Translations under genes and position numbers: made by a program
The notes under the pieces: model-generated
The model's database searches: none
Seen by the model: only the letters and a program-made list of their open reading frames with translations
What the model was told of the DNA's origin: nothing
NCBI GenBank assembly: GCA_021234155.1
Contig: JAJEKV010000004.1
Span: 14,166,716 to 14,230,715 of the forward strand
Direction: 5' to 3'
DNA from: Isoetes taiwanensis
Lineage: Eukaryota > Streptophyta > Lycopodiopsida > Isoetales > Isoetaceae
Length of the DNA: 64,000 nucleotides
Shown: positions 12,582 through 25,339 of the stretch, piece after piece
Position numbering within the stretch: position 1 is the first letter of the stretch
Layout of the letters: the number at the start of each line of letters is the position of its first letter

Positions 12582-12669
12582 CCTAACGTAGAGCTCGTTT
12601 TGTCCTAACGTAGAGCTCGTTTTGCCCTAACGCAGAGCTCGTTTTGCCCTAACACAGAGCTCCTCTTGC
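12582..12669. repeat. 22-bp tandem repeat, four clear copies
   Basis: Copies start at 12582, 12604, 12626 and 12648. Consensus CCTAACGTAGAGCTCGTTTT plus two bases; later copies drift (GCAGAG, ACAGAG), and a fifth decayed copy follows. There are no spacers, so it is not CRISPR-like. A run of ATGTTGACC-like words lies just upstream (12517-12550). Confidence 0.85.
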
Positions 12670-13129
12670 CTTAACTCGAAGCAAACTTAGCCGAAGCATG
12701 GATCGTGGATGCCCCTATCTATGTTCATTAGCTGGCCCTCCATCGTCTGGCACAAGGCGTTAGTATGTGCAAGGAGGAGCCATCGTTGGTGCACAGTGTT
12801 CCCTATTCTGGCTCACCCATTAACCTGCATGGGAGCATATGAGGCCATATTTGGAGCTGAGCTGACCCTTCTTGGATCACAAACATGCCAATTTTGGCGC
12901 ACTTTAGCATTGCTTTTTTCATCTTTAGACTTACTTTCTTGCATGGGAGGCACATGCCAGACAGTTTCTACAGCTAAGTCTTTCTCCCTTCCATAAAATT
13001 TCATCACATTTTGTTACGGTTTGAAGATTTATGGTTGTTGACAGTTTGTATACAATTCTTTCCAGGGTCTTTGGTCACGTATTCTCAAGATTAAGGCAAT
13101 GATCATGGTGGTATTTAAGTTTCCCTCCA

Positions 13130-15928
13130 TTGTGGAGAATTTCAAGCGCCTTGCATGGAGGATTGACTCCAATCAATGGAGAGCATGCTGCCACACTATC
13201 AATCCAAGTTAAATCTAGATTTGAGCCACGCATTCTTTCCAAATTCAATTTCAAATTCTATGCTATGGCGCTCAGTAAAGAGTATTTAGATTGTTGCTCT
13301 TTGTGTCAATGGTTCTTAACCGCCAGTCTCTACTTGGAAGCTTTAGGTTTCATGGCTCCTTCTACAGGAAATAGATGCAGGAACAGATCTTCAGAAGCAG
13401 AAGCTGCTGAGGTTCTTACACATCTCCCCTTTGCTGTAACTCACACTAGAAGTAGAGGAAGAGCTAGAATTACAGCTCCTGCACCTGGCCAGCCCATTAT
13501 GCATACTGAATCTAGGCAAGCAAACCCTTGCTCTGCACAAAAGATCATCAGAAATTATAAGAGGGGCTCATGGAGTGAAGAGGCCCTTGTCACGGCATTG
13601 AGTGAGGTCACTTCAGGTTATCTTTCATTAAGAAAAGCTGCTAGAAATTTTGGTATCCCTGCCACCACACTTAGGAACCATGTGTTCCACAAATCAAGTA
13701 GAAAGCAAAGCAGGAGGACTCGTGCCTTGACTATCCAAGAGGAAGAAGATCTTGTTAATTACTGCCTTCAGCAAATTATGGATGGCTATGATGTTACTGT
13801 GACAATGTTGAGACACAAGGTGGCTGAGATATGCTCCAAGAGAATCACCCCTTTCAAGGATGGGATGCCAGGCCTCAAGTGGTGGAGGTGCTTCAAGGCC
13901 AGGCATCCAGATTTGAGCTTAAGACGTTCTAAGCTGATAGATAATGCTAGAATAGTTGCACTAAATGGCCCTAACCTTGATGCTTTCTATGCAGCAGTCC
14001 AAGAAGCCCTGTCTAGTGTAACTTCCAACCCCTTCCACATTTGGAACTGTGATGAAAGTGGAGTGCAAGCAGGCAAAGAGGCTGGTGTGAGGGTGATTTC
14101 AAGGAAGACTGTGAAACAAGTTTCAGAGACTGTTACAAAAGATGGACCGTGGGTAACAATTCTTTCATGTGTAAATGCTGGTGGAGGCAAGCTACCAAAT
14201 CTACACATTTTGAAAGGAGTGAGAGCACGTGAGGAATATCTAGAAGGATGTGAACCAGAAGCAGGGCTAGCAATGCACTCTAAAGCTTGGATGACCAATG
14301 ACTTGTTTAGAGATTGGATAACTCACTTCAAAAATAATGTTCCTGGTGGAGTTTCACTTTCTAATCCACATCTTCTCATTGTGGATGGACATGGCTCACA
14401 CGTTAGCCTAGATACAATTAAGTATGCAGCTTCTATTGGGTTACATATCTTAAAATTGCCAGCCCATACCAGTCATAGACTGCAGCCTCTTGATGTTGCT
14501 TGCTTCAAGCCCTTTAAAAAGGCTTTCAGAAATATTAGGCACCAATATTCTGTTGATAATATGGGAATTGAGCCCTCCAAAGAGGACCTCACAGCAATGG
14601 TACGCCAGGCTCTTGATGCTGCATTAACTGAGTCAAACATAAAGGCTGGATTTATGAAAGCTGGCATCTATCCCTTTGACCCTTCAAAGGTGAAACCAGA
14701 GTATGCAGGAAGACATGTGGTTTGGGAGAATCTGCCTCAACCAGCTGCACCAGGTATTATGACATTCCATTGTGTGTTTTGTGTTGTTTATTGTTATGTT
14801 ATATTGTATAAGCATTGTTTTATATTAGGTATTGAAAATCAGAGTCAAAGTGTTGCTGCACCTGTCACCTCAAGTGACCAGCCAAATGAGAATAGTATGT
14901 TTATGTAATACTTCCATTTAGCAGTAGACATTTATACCCAATAGCTGCTACTATAGGTATTGCCGGTAATGGTGAAGCTGCCAATGGGCTTTTGGCATCT
15001 AATGCTGCTGAAATACAGCCTCTAGCCAATGGAGCAGGCACTCCAAATGCCAATTCTAGAAGACCAAGAATGAAGACCTTTGTACCCGAAGGCAGATTTT
15101 ATTGCAAGAATGGAGGAAGAAGTTAAGCAAAAGGAAGAGAAGAAGAAGCAAAAGGAGGAGACAGCAAAGAAGAAGAAGGGATTAGTACAGAGGAAGAAAC
15201 AGCTTAAGGATGAAATGCTTAGGCAAAAGGAGGAAAGATATAGGGCCAAACATCCTGATAAATTTCCTATTTATGGTCCTCCGAACCACCCAAGAATTGA
15301 GGCACTTCTTGCAAGAGAAAGATGCAAGGAAAAACTGGCAACAAAGAGGGCAAAGCAAGCTTCAAAAAAGGTAAAGATTTTTATTATTAATAATGTTGTC
15401 TTAGAAAGCTGCTAGATTGTATACTAACTAACATCATGCAATTTGTGGTTGTAGGTCCAAATAGAAGCTGCTATGGAAGGCTTTGTTGCTGGTGAATTAC
15501 AGCCTTTGGAGTGTGATGAAATCATGCAATGCAATTATGCAGATGGAGTGGATGTTGTTGAAGAGGAGGTTGCAAATGAGGCGGAGGTTGTTGATTTAGA
15601 GAGGGCGGGAGTTGCAGATGTAGTGGATGAAGATGAAGTGGACAGGTTAGTTGAAAAGGACATTGCAGAAATGCGTTTTACTGGTGAGAATTCTAGTTTC
15701 TTTCAAGACAGCCAGTTACCTGAAAGTCCCGATGAAATTGGGTGCTCATGGGAGGACACCTATGAATGCTTTCATGATGCTGATTCTGGAGCTCAACAAA
15801 TTGTACCCGATGCTCAACAAAATGCAAAAAGAAATGAGCCAGAATTTGACTCTCCAATGTTTATTTACTCGATCCATCCAACGGATGCGGCTCTTGGCTT
15901 GAACCACAGAAGTGGCATGAATCTGTGA
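13130..15928 (+). pseudogene. Pogo/Tigger-like DDE transposase gene with one frameshift
   Basis: This encoded a cut-and-paste transposase of the pogo (Tc1/mariner superfamily) type. Counting from 13130, residues 145-190 form a Psq-type helix-turn-helix (LSLRKAARNFGIPATTLRNH) and 195-275 a CENP-B-like DNA-binding part. The catalytic core has WNCDES (D308), IVDGHGSH (D419) and LQPLDVACFKPFK (D455), a DD35D spacing; all three acidic residues are present. Residues before about 75 are probably not coding, and the true first exon is uncertain. Short in-frame introns fit at 14754-14828 (75 nt, open, so the frame reads through), 14895-14956 and 15371-15454. A one-base shift near 15078-15082 separates MKT from the LYPKADFIARMEEE continuation. 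The C-terminus is a lysine/glutamate-rich helix followed by an acidic tail ending at 15928. No terminal inverted repeats were identified. Confidence 0.8.
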
Positions 15929-18034
15929 AATGGTAGACCAAAGAGAACAAAGACTTTAAATAGTCTATATGCTGACTTTGTTTAATATTAAGTCTACACC
16001 TTGTAGACTTTTGTAGTAATCAGTTTTGGCATTTTGCCAGACTTAACCCCTCTGGAATTTTGTGATGCCAAAATCAGAATTTTTCTGTAATGGAAATGGA
16101 ACGAAGACATTGCTTCCAATCTGTTTTTGTGTTTGTAATAGTTAGTATGCAAACAATGCTTATGTTGATATTGTCTAGTTCTAGATAGCAGTTCATTTTC
16201 TGTAACTATTAGGCTTCGTTGGGGCCATTCTATGGAATGTGAAGGTCCATTTTAGGACTGTTGGTGCTCCAAAAGAGGGCAGGCTTTGTTCCAATATTGG
16301 GCAGGATGTGGACCATGAAGGGCTATAGCAGAACCATTATCAGGCACTTTGCGGACACTCAGAGGCTGCTGCTAGTCCATCACTGGGCAACAAGAGGACC
16401 AGGTTAGTCCAGAAATGTCAAGTTTTTTAGTTGGTATTTTCAAGTAGTAGACATTTTTTTCCCACCCCAAATCTTCTGTAAACATGTTAAGAACATCTTG
16501 AGCCTCCTTCGTGTTGTTTAGGTAGATTTTGGGTGCCCCAGGATGGTTCAAATTTTTATTTGCACCAACTGTGGGCACCTTACTCTAGGTTCTTATATTG
16601 TTTGAACATGAAAAATTGAATAAAAAATTCTCCTACGTGAGGGCGGTGCTATAAGCCGCGCCACAAATGGCGCCGCCACTAGTTATAAGTCCAAAATTAC
16701 CTAAAATGAACAAATATTGGAAATCCGAGGAATTTCCATGTGAAAAGAAAAAGGAGGAAGCCACATATTTGTTGCCCTCATGCCTATTAGAAGTGAACTA
16801 TAGCAAGAATGATTTGCCATATCGAGAGAGCAGGGAATTGCTATCGCTATTGCTGAAGTCTTTAAGCATAGAAAAGGTGCTAAGGTGCAAACATAAAGTA
16901 TGACATGATAATAACGAGCAATTTTCGGCGTTATCAGATCCAGCAATTGCAACAAATTGGGTAAGTTAATATGTGCTCTCCACGTATTTCTTCAGATCCA
17001 GCAGTTGCAGCAAATTGGGTACGTCAATATGTCCCACATATTTCTTCGGTAAACAACCCAAAGCATCCGTGGAATGCACCCACGAAATCTGAGCAAGAGC
17101 AATTGACACTTCCTGTCCAAATTTATGATAGATGATTCTCAATTTGATGGTTAATTTGAGCAAGAGCAATTACCATTTCCTGTCCAAATTCATAACAGGT
17201 ATTTCTCAACTTGATAGTTATTGAATGGCACAACATCGAACACATGTACAGCCGCAAAATGTTACCATGCAGATAAATAGACTACAATAATATACATCAT
17301 ACAAGTTCCAATAATCACCAGTAGGCCAATGGAACAAAGCGCAAGTTAGATTATGAAGAACTCCTTTAGCTCTTCAGCAGCTTTTATTATGTCTATTTTC
17401 GAAGACTTCAGCTCCTTTAAAATCCTGTCAATCTAAGAAAGAAATCCGAAATGCCCTTTCTGAGAGGACAAAAATCCTATAAGTCTAATTTCGCGCTCCG
17501 CATATAATGCCATGGTATGAACCATTTTTATTCAACAAAAAAAAAAATATACTGGCTAAGCAAACTTGATTTCCTTGAAAAACATAATCGTATATAAATC
17601 GCATGTGAAATATTGAGGACTAACAAAAACACTCCTTTTCTCTTCAGGAAGGAGGCCCATTGTAAAAGAACAGAGCAATGCAAAATTCCAGCTCATATTT
17701 CCAACTTCATTGCTTGTTTGCTCCAAACTTCCAGCCTTACAACAGAAAAAAACCAGACCCAATTAATCACTACATTCAAAGCAAATGTATCCTACAAGCT
17801 GTACGTGCTCTGAAAGAAATTTGACAGCAGAATGCGAGAAATTAAAACAATTCATTTGTTTAGTCAAGCTGCCTTCTCATTAAGATGCAACCGGTAAAAA
17901 AAGAGGAGGCTAAAAGGCCTCATCATACTAACATATCACCAACTAAATCTGATCTTTGCCATGCATCAGAAAATTGTAAGGCTGATAAATATCAGTTGAA
18001 ACTAGACCAAAATTTGGTACAGCAAAATAACTCA
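15929..18034. other. No supported gene
   Basis: The open frames here are short and without motifs. The first few hundred bases are probably the 3' part of the pogo element. A partial direct repeat (AGATCCAGCA.TTGCA.CAAATTGGGTA) occurs near 16937 and 16994. The segment next to 18035 should include the RPS15A 3' UTR. Confidence 0.35.
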
Positions 18035-18685
<651 letters not shown>

Positions 18686-18686
18686 C

Positions 18687-18695
18687 TAACCCTAA
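18687..18695 (-). promoter_or_regulatory. telo-box-like motif before RPS15A
   Basis: TAACCCTAA, within CCCTAAGCCCTAACCCTAA, lies about 85 bases upstream of the RPS15A start codon. Telo-boxes are established cis elements of plant ribosomal-protein genes and work in either orientation. Confidence 0.6.
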
Positions 18696-18970
18696 AATAA
18701 CGTCATAGGGTAGATTTATTCTGCTCCAGATAAGTTATGCCCGGATTGGCTGATTCCGGCGCAAAAAAGTTCCGCATCCGTCTGGGTTCACATGTACCTT
18801 CACGACCCTTACCATCACGTAAAAGGGCTCACCGTTTTACGACCACCATCGCCAATTTGCACTAGGCAAAACAGGCCCCCTCTCTAGCGATGGTTGCATG
18901 TGAACCGGCCCTATAATCCCTCGCCTGTCCCAACCAAACCGTTCCCATCGCTGTAAATGTCGGACGTGGG

Positions 18971-19052
18971 CATGTTATAGCCAGCCTTCAATGGCAAAAA
19001 ATCTGCTGTCCACAAAAATGCCGTGTATTTTTTTTGGCGTGGCTATAACATG
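18971..19052. repeat. 13-bp inverted repeat pair
   Basis: CATGTTATAGCCA (18971-18983) and its perfect reverse complement TGGCTATAACATG (19040-19052) are separated by 56 bases; a further partial copy, CCTATAACATG, lies near 19083. It may be the end of a small inverted-repeat element or chance. No target duplication was found. Confidence 0.4.
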
Positions 19053-19779
19053 TCAAAAACACGAATATACCATGAATATGCCCGTGCCTATAACATGATG
19101 GCGTTCGATATATACAGCGCTCTGGGCCGTTCTTGCAACTCTGTTTTCTTGTATCTGACTTGTGTCAGTCGGGACCAGTCAATCACTGGTGTCGCTGGCG
19201 ACGTCGAATCCCAGCCGTCGTTACAATTCAGGTTTTAAGGATCTAGCCTCAGTATTCCACATTACGTTTACGGGAGCACATGACGCTCACTTTTTCTGCC
19301 CTGATACCCTCTAGGGAGGGGGGTAGCATGGTTGATCTCTTTTTTTGGCCCCATGGTTGATCTCTGATAGCAGTAGCGTTCGCTGCGATTCCTCCTTGGC
19401 TCATACTTGATTCTTTTCTCCAGCTCATTCCGACCATGCCTGAAGTTATCCCGTCCGATTCAGTGGAGAATCGAGGGAGAATACTGCAACAAAGCTCTGA
19501 TTTTCCTTATAAGGGGCGGCAGTTTTGCATAATAATTGCGCAGTAAGGTGGGATTTCATCCTCGGAGATCATACCTCCAAGAGATCCCGTCCGCTAGGAT
19601 CCCCCAATCCAGGGTAAAATGATCCTACGCCCTAGGGAGACACCGGTGGGTGATCGCCGTTCCATATTCATGGCCGACCACTGTACCTGGAATGGACAGA
19701 CGTACCAGACACCAATCACATCCTATTTGACATTTCTACTGTATCATGCCTCTGGGATTACCACCATGCGAATTTGTGA

Positions 19780-20165
19780 ATCCCAGAGTGTAGTAGCGAA
19801 AACCAATCACAACTGCCAAACATCGGCTGTGCATCCTAGCACTCCGATCTTATCTAGGATGCACAATACGTAATCCCGGAGCCTAGTTAGCGTCAAGGCG
19901 TGATCATGTCAGATGGTATTCTAACTTAGAGATCCCAACGTGAAGTAGCGGAAGCAATTAGAGCCGCCAAACACTGGCAACGCATCCTAGCCCACTGACC
20001 TCGTATTCCTGGCTCTGGGATCGCAATAATAGAATCCCGTGGTCAGGCAGCGCTATGACGCCATCCTACGGGACAAAATTCATATCTGGAGATTCCTAAG
20101 CGTAGCAGCGAGATTCAATCCCAATCCCTTAAAATCTCGCGAGGCTATCCTCACCGCTACTATCC
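19780..20165. repeat. Degenerate repeat of about 150 bp
   Basis: Units starting near 19780, 19930 and 20092 share an order of words: ATCCCA or ATTCCTA, GTAGTAGCG or GTAGCAGCG, an A-rich part, GCCAAACA and GCATCCTAGC. The first two align best. No coding frame crosses all units. Confidence 0.35.
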
Positions 20166-20320
20166 ATTGTATAGATTTATATTCTATCAATTATTTGTTA
20201 TTTGGTCCAACTAAAGAAACATGATTGGGCTCAACAGAAAGATATTATTTCACACTGCTTCAGATTCGAACAAAATTAAGGAGTTCGGATGAGAAAAGGA
20301 CATAAAAGGTACAAAGAAAC

Positions 20321-20602
20321 GGACCCCTGTATTTGGAGTCCGGGAGGTTGTTTTCCTGGTCACATCCAGATTGGTATTTCGGACTTCCGATGCCCATTTG
20401 GACAGTGATGGGAGGCATCCATCTAGGCATTGCATTCTGTCATGCATCCGATGACTCTTGATGGCATCTGAACCACGCGGTTCAACCGTGCATAAACAAA
20501 TCGCTGGCCAATTACTCCCTTCGGACAAGCCCTGCAGGGCCGTGGTACCTACCTCCGTGTGCATTCAAGAGGGGGGATGTGGTATTTCTGGCCAATTTTA
20601 AA
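20321..20602. mobile_element. Truncated relative of the 58.2-kb MULE-like element
   Basis: 20321-20345 begins GGACCCCTGTATTTGGAGTC and matches the terminal repeat of the element at 58237-58719 at about 22 of 25 bases. Near 20576 GGATGTGGTATTTCTGGCCA recalls the same terminal repeat and its internal subrepeats. No right terminal repeat or target duplication was found, so it appears truncated or rearranged. Confidence 0.4.
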
Positions 20603-20858
20603 CGAAATCGGTAGGAATTTTGCTATTAAGAAATTTGCAAGCTTTATTCATTCCGACCCACTAGAGCGCCTTGGATCAAACTAGACATGGAGAAAGAGGA
20701 GCATGATAGCTGATAAGGTTGGGTAGAGCAGCTTGATGTTTGTTTTAGCAGAGTTTGGGCAAGGGCTGCCCAGTTGCAAGGAAGAGAGAGCGAGTGATTT
20801 CTCTGATTTCATTGTCCATTTGTAATTTCAGAGGCTTCTGCTGCTTCCAGTTTAAGAT

Positions 20859-20880
20859 CCCCTCCCCTCCTCCCCTCCCC
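20859..20880 (-). other. Potential G-quadruplex motif
   Basis: On the minus strand four runs of four G are separated by loops of 1, 4 and 1 bases (GGGG-A-GGGG-AGGA-GGGG-A-GGGG). It lies in a gene-free stretch and its function is unknown. Confidence 0.55.
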
Positions 20881-21162
20881 CTCTTTCCCCGCCCCCCTAC
20901 GTTTTCTAGTTTTCGATCACAATGAAGCATGATTTCATTAATTGGATAAAATAACGCAATTTTGAGAATTTTCAGCACACCTTATTTGCTCAAGCACGAA
21001 TACTTTCACCTAGTTCTCGAGCCCAACAAACATGAGGTAATTAACATACACATATACATACAAATTATGTGTTATACTTGTATCGTGTACATGATACTTG
21101 TAGAAGCCCAATAATGGCCCTACATTCTACACCAATAATTCACATCAATAATTTTCACTTCA

Positions 21163-21209
21163 CTATAAAAACAATTCGACTTCGGGGTAGAGATCATTCA
21201 TCTCCCATG
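21163..21209 (+). promoter_or_regulatory. Promoter-like unit, copy 1 (TATA and ATG)
   Basis: CTATAAAAAC is followed by ACTTCGGGG, CATTCATCTCCC and an ATG at 21207. A second copy with the same spacing lies 611 bases downstream. The frame after this ATG closes after 26 codons, so it is a relic or a very small ORF. Confidence 0.35.
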
Positions 21210-21772
21210 GCTTCCTCGATGCCTCGTCCCGTCCGAGCACATCCGATCTTTCAAGTGTTACTTGAGCTACAACGATCCGAATGAATGCGCAAGAAATGGT
21301 GTTAATCTTGATCCATGGCTCCAATCTAAGGCTGATGGTCCCGCTAGTGCTGCGGGAAGCTCACTCGTGTTAAAGTCCACATTTATCGCTTCCCGATCGG
21401 AGATCTATGAGCCGAATGGCATCCGCGAGCTTTGATGTTGATGATGAGTGAATCAATGTTATCGCGATGACCAGCAGATTGCGTTTATGATATAATAATG
21501 GTATGAGCACCTATAAACTATGTAAGGATGTAATAGCACAATGAATATTGTTTGATGTATCATACCTGAGTGTAGTGTAGGGTTGTGCTCTTCGACTTCC
21601 ACTATATCTGCAAGCTTTTTCAATCACACTTGAATTACTAAAGCACAAAAACTTCTACCATCATGAATCCACAAAACATATCCATACGAAAGATGTATTA
21701 TACTTGTATGTATACAACAGTCTTATACACGAGCAATAATTGGGGTAAAGTCCACCCCAATAATTCTACCTC

Positions 21773-21820
21773 GATATAAAAACTTCTCACTTCGGGGCTA
21801 AAGTTCATTCATCTCCCATG
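21773..21820 (+). promoter_or_regulatory. Promoter-like unit, copy 2 (TATA and ATG)
   Basis: GATATAAAAAC, then CACTTCGGGG, TTCATTCATCTCCC and an ATG at 21818 repeat copy 1, with the TATA-to-ATG distance again about 43 bases. The frame after the ATG closes after about 33 codons without a known motif. Confidence 0.35.
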
Positions 21821-22234
21821 GATTTTTCGCCTTCATCAGTTCACCACATCGAGGCGATCAAGTGCTCAATGAGCCACTCTGATCTTGTTGGTTGCCTAGA
21901 CAGGGCATCTTCTTCTTGATCCCTACCGCTGAAGAAAAGCTTTGGGCCGAGATTCACCACCTGCGTCCATTCGTGTGATGATCGATCTGATTTGGCTTCC
22001 TGAGCGCATGAGCTATGAGATATCAGGGATCACTACTACAGATCCCGAAGATGAATGGATCACCTGTTTAGCATTGTATAGTGTAAGAGCTCTTGTGTTG
22101 AGATGAAAAACGCAGAGCGTAATGAATAATAACTAGTCTATTGTAACTTGCATGTCATGAATGATATAGTAATTATGTGAAAGAGCATTGCATACCTCAA
22201 GAGTTCTCATCATCGTCCTTAGCTTCTTTAGCCA

Positions 22235-24848
22235 CTAATTCTTGCAAATCCGAGCCCCCACACTCTTGGGATCACCACCGACAATGGCCTGGGTCTCTCT
22301 GGCCCAACCATAGTCTATTGTTTTCAAATGTTGGTAGCGTGGTGGGTCATTAGGATTGGGTCTCCAATTCTTGCTCCAAAAATCCCTATCTTGCATTGCA
22401 TATGAGGTTCCCTTTAAACAACAGAGGCTCAAACCAGGAGACAAACACCTCTTCGTAATGTGGGAGACTAGGGTCCTCTATTGGGTCCTCTTCGGCAAAA
22501 GCCATCCACGTCGGGCAGTTATCATGTGGTCTGATTAGCAAGAGCATTCCTTTCTTGACATCTTGGTAGGGGTCGAATATTTCAACCGGGTTCTTGGGTC
22601 TACCCGAAAAGGCCCAACGTAATGAGATGCTTCAATGTGCTCATCCACAAACACTCTTTCGGGTTCTTCCAATGCACTTTGCCTCGGTCTTTGGGCCGAA
22701 ATCTGAATGACAGCTCTCTGGGGCTGCACGTCCCCAAGCACTCATGCAAAAGGTGGACCCGTAGTCAATAACTTCATTCATATATGTGTTGGACCATGAC
22801 TTATCGCCAGCTCTAGAAATAGGCGCCCGCATCATGTACTTGGCAATAGAAGCTCTTAATGCTCCTATATCTTTCAAGCTCCCATATGGTCGGGCGACCT
22901 TAGGTGACCCTCTCTAATCATAGGTAAACCTTGGGCATCCTCCTTCCACATTCGATTCCCTTTTAGGGGAGCCACTCCCTATGCCCCGGCCTCATCTTGT
23001 AGAACATTAGTGGCCATCCATCCTTCATGCAAAACTTGAAGAGTAGAGGTTCCAAGTGACCACATAAACGGTCCTTCTTTTCAGGGGATAAAACCTTTCA
23101 CGAATTCCTTCCAATCGGGGAACCTCTGTCACAAGGTAAGGTGAAGGAGCCTTTGAACTACACCTTGCTGAAGAGTTGCATAAGCTCGAATAGTCAATGC
23201 ATCTGATCTTCTCATTAGAGTAGAGTAGTTTCCAAATAGGGCATCTATGTCATCGTGGGTGTGTCCAACCATCATGAATCCCAAACACTTGATCAAAGAC
23301 ACCTAACCAAACCAAGTATGACAAGTAAGAGAAAAGATATCTATTCTTATTCCGACGAGCAATTATCTAGTCTGCAAGTAAAGCCTCCTAGGCAACTTGT
23401 TAAGCTAACATGGGGCCTTTGATAGGAGGCATAAAATCATTTCTACCGCCATTCATCATTTTTGTCCTAAGGTTATCGTGTTTAGAATTGCTTTTTTACC
23501 GCTTTTCGGGATGATCTCAGATCTCTCAAATGGCCCCAATTATCCTCGATTTATTCTCCGGTGTCTTCAAGGTATGATTCAAGGATCCCACATGAAAATT
23601 AGAATCATCGGGCCGGGGGTCCAAAGGAGAAGTGGCCCAAGGCACCTATACCATGGCCGCATGAGGGCACACACCGTAACAATGACCTTCATTCGTTCAC
23701 CCCTCCATACGGACTTTGCTAGCTTCTCTAGGCGAGGGACTATGGTCTTATTCTGATCCATCTTATCATGTATAATGGTTAAAAGCGTGCTCGGGAGATC
23801 TATGAGACAAAGCTCTCGGGGACCGATAAAGGCTCTGCATGAAATCTGGGCGTCATATGTGATTTTCTCTCTATTGCAAGTACCCTTCTTTTCGTTTGGA
23901 TCTCTCGGTCTTAGCAAGCTTTTCCTTTATGACAATACAGGTGTTACACATAGAATATGCTATCCTCTTAGCTATTGCTACCTCTGAATGATTCTCTTTC
24001 CAAGCGCATTTAAAAGGACCGAAGGAGAAATATGCTTGCTTGTCATCTCTCAGAATCGGTAATATCCACTTCTTGGTGTATATCCTTCTTAGTCAAGACC
24101 GAAGGTAGCCTCTTAACATTTTGTTCTACCTACCCTCGCTTCGTAATTTTTCGGCGGTGTGGCATCGTCTCTGCGTTTTCATCTATGATGAACATAGATA
24201 GCCAAAGATTTACCCGACCAAAGTATGAGACCTTGGCTTCTTAGACCCGGTATTTCCGTGCTCAAATTACGTGGCCGTCATTGAAGAGCTTCTTCCACTT
24301 GTAAAAAGTGGAAATGGGTATGCCATAGGCTTTTATGCCATGCTTTCACGCACACCGTTTGTTATTCAACATCGTTCGCGGACTACACCATTTTCGAGCA
24401 AAGATCTAGCATGTTATATGCAAAGGTTGTGCGCTCAGGGACTTCATGTTCGGTAAAAGGTTCTCAAAGCAAGCTATCTCACGGGATGTAAAATTTGCAC
24501 AAATCGTTTCATGCGACACAATGATGACCTGAAGTCTAGAATAGCCTCGGCTAGTTTTTCTTTCACATTTAGTCCGTCTTTGGGCGTGTCTGGGTCTCCA
24601 GATTGACCATCTTTGTAAGGTCTCTTTTGGTGATGCCAATTTCGGGTCTAATGGAGTAAGGTTCATTCTCCACATCCTTCTCCTTCACCGCAACCACGAG
24701 TAGAAACCGGAATGTTCTCAACGAAACGAAGGCTATGGGCCATCTCACAAGGTCATGCGGTTGGGGCATTTCTGCACGGGCAAATAAGATAGACATCTTT
24801 TTCGCATTGGAAATATGCTCATGATAGTAGCAGCTATCGAGCCTTCCC
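22235..24848 (-). pseudogene. Decayed continuation of a minus-strand transposon gene
   Basis: Minus-strand reading frames succeed one another with many stops and shifts (for example 24955-24569, 23917-23579, 22877-22641, 22741-22535, 22444-22235). They read like protein (EVRGRLDSCYYHEHISNAKKMSILFARAEMP; KDIGALRASIAKYMMRAP), and the first continues the DUF8039-like exon upstream after a frameshift near 24860. I cannot name a domain here. A CACTA-type or other plant transposon ORF is the likeliest source because of its neighbour. Confidence 0.35.
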
Positions 24849-25319
24849 CTAACTTCCGCGTCGGACCACGGCATGGTTTGGATCGGCAAAAACGATAACA
24901 CCATAGGCATAAGCCATGTTGCAGCATTCATGCATGAGTGTGCATGCCTTCTCAACTAACTCATCTCTAGAAAGCCCTTGCACATGATTCGTCTCATTAC
25001 TGGCTAACCCCTCATTGCCTCTGTCCCGCCAATTAATGCGCGTTTTCTCGACTGGTGGGGTGCAAGCTTCCTCCTCTCTAACAAGTTGAGCAGCAATGTC
25101 CTTCTTGTACCACAACACAAAAGCCCCCACAGCTTCACCCATTTTTTCTATTTCCATTTCGGGAATTGGTAGCGGCAACTGTCCATCCAAAACATTCACA
25201 ATTGAAACAACAACCATACCCTCCGGGACAGTCGAATTGTGATGGCGCTCGAAATTGTGGACTCTTCCCTCTGCCACCTTTTTCCCCAGCAGATATAGCG
25301 GAATTACATCTGTCATCCT
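24849..25319 (-). pseudogene. DUF8039-like exon of a plant transposon protein
   Basis: The minus-strand exon starts after an acceptor (TTTGCAG, just above 25319) and reads LGKKVAEGRVHNF, then VPEGMVVVSIVNVLDGQLPLPIP and MGEAVGAFVLWYKKDI. The spacing VAxG ... V.V.V ... LP.P ... G+A+G..+.W matches my memory of DUF8039, a segment found in plant CACTA-type (En/Spm) transposon proteins; no search was run. Its role is not known to me. The frame breaks near 24860 (reading frame shift after DPNHAVV). The upstream intron carries one of the CpG palindromes (25340-25353), tying this gene to the array to its right; transcription is away from the array. Confidence 0.45.
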
Positions 25320-25339
25320 GCAAACAAGAGGTCGTGAAT

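Noticed and set aside
12582-12669. CRISPR-like short repeats
   Set aside because: Repeats are contiguous without spacers, and the window is eukaryotic.
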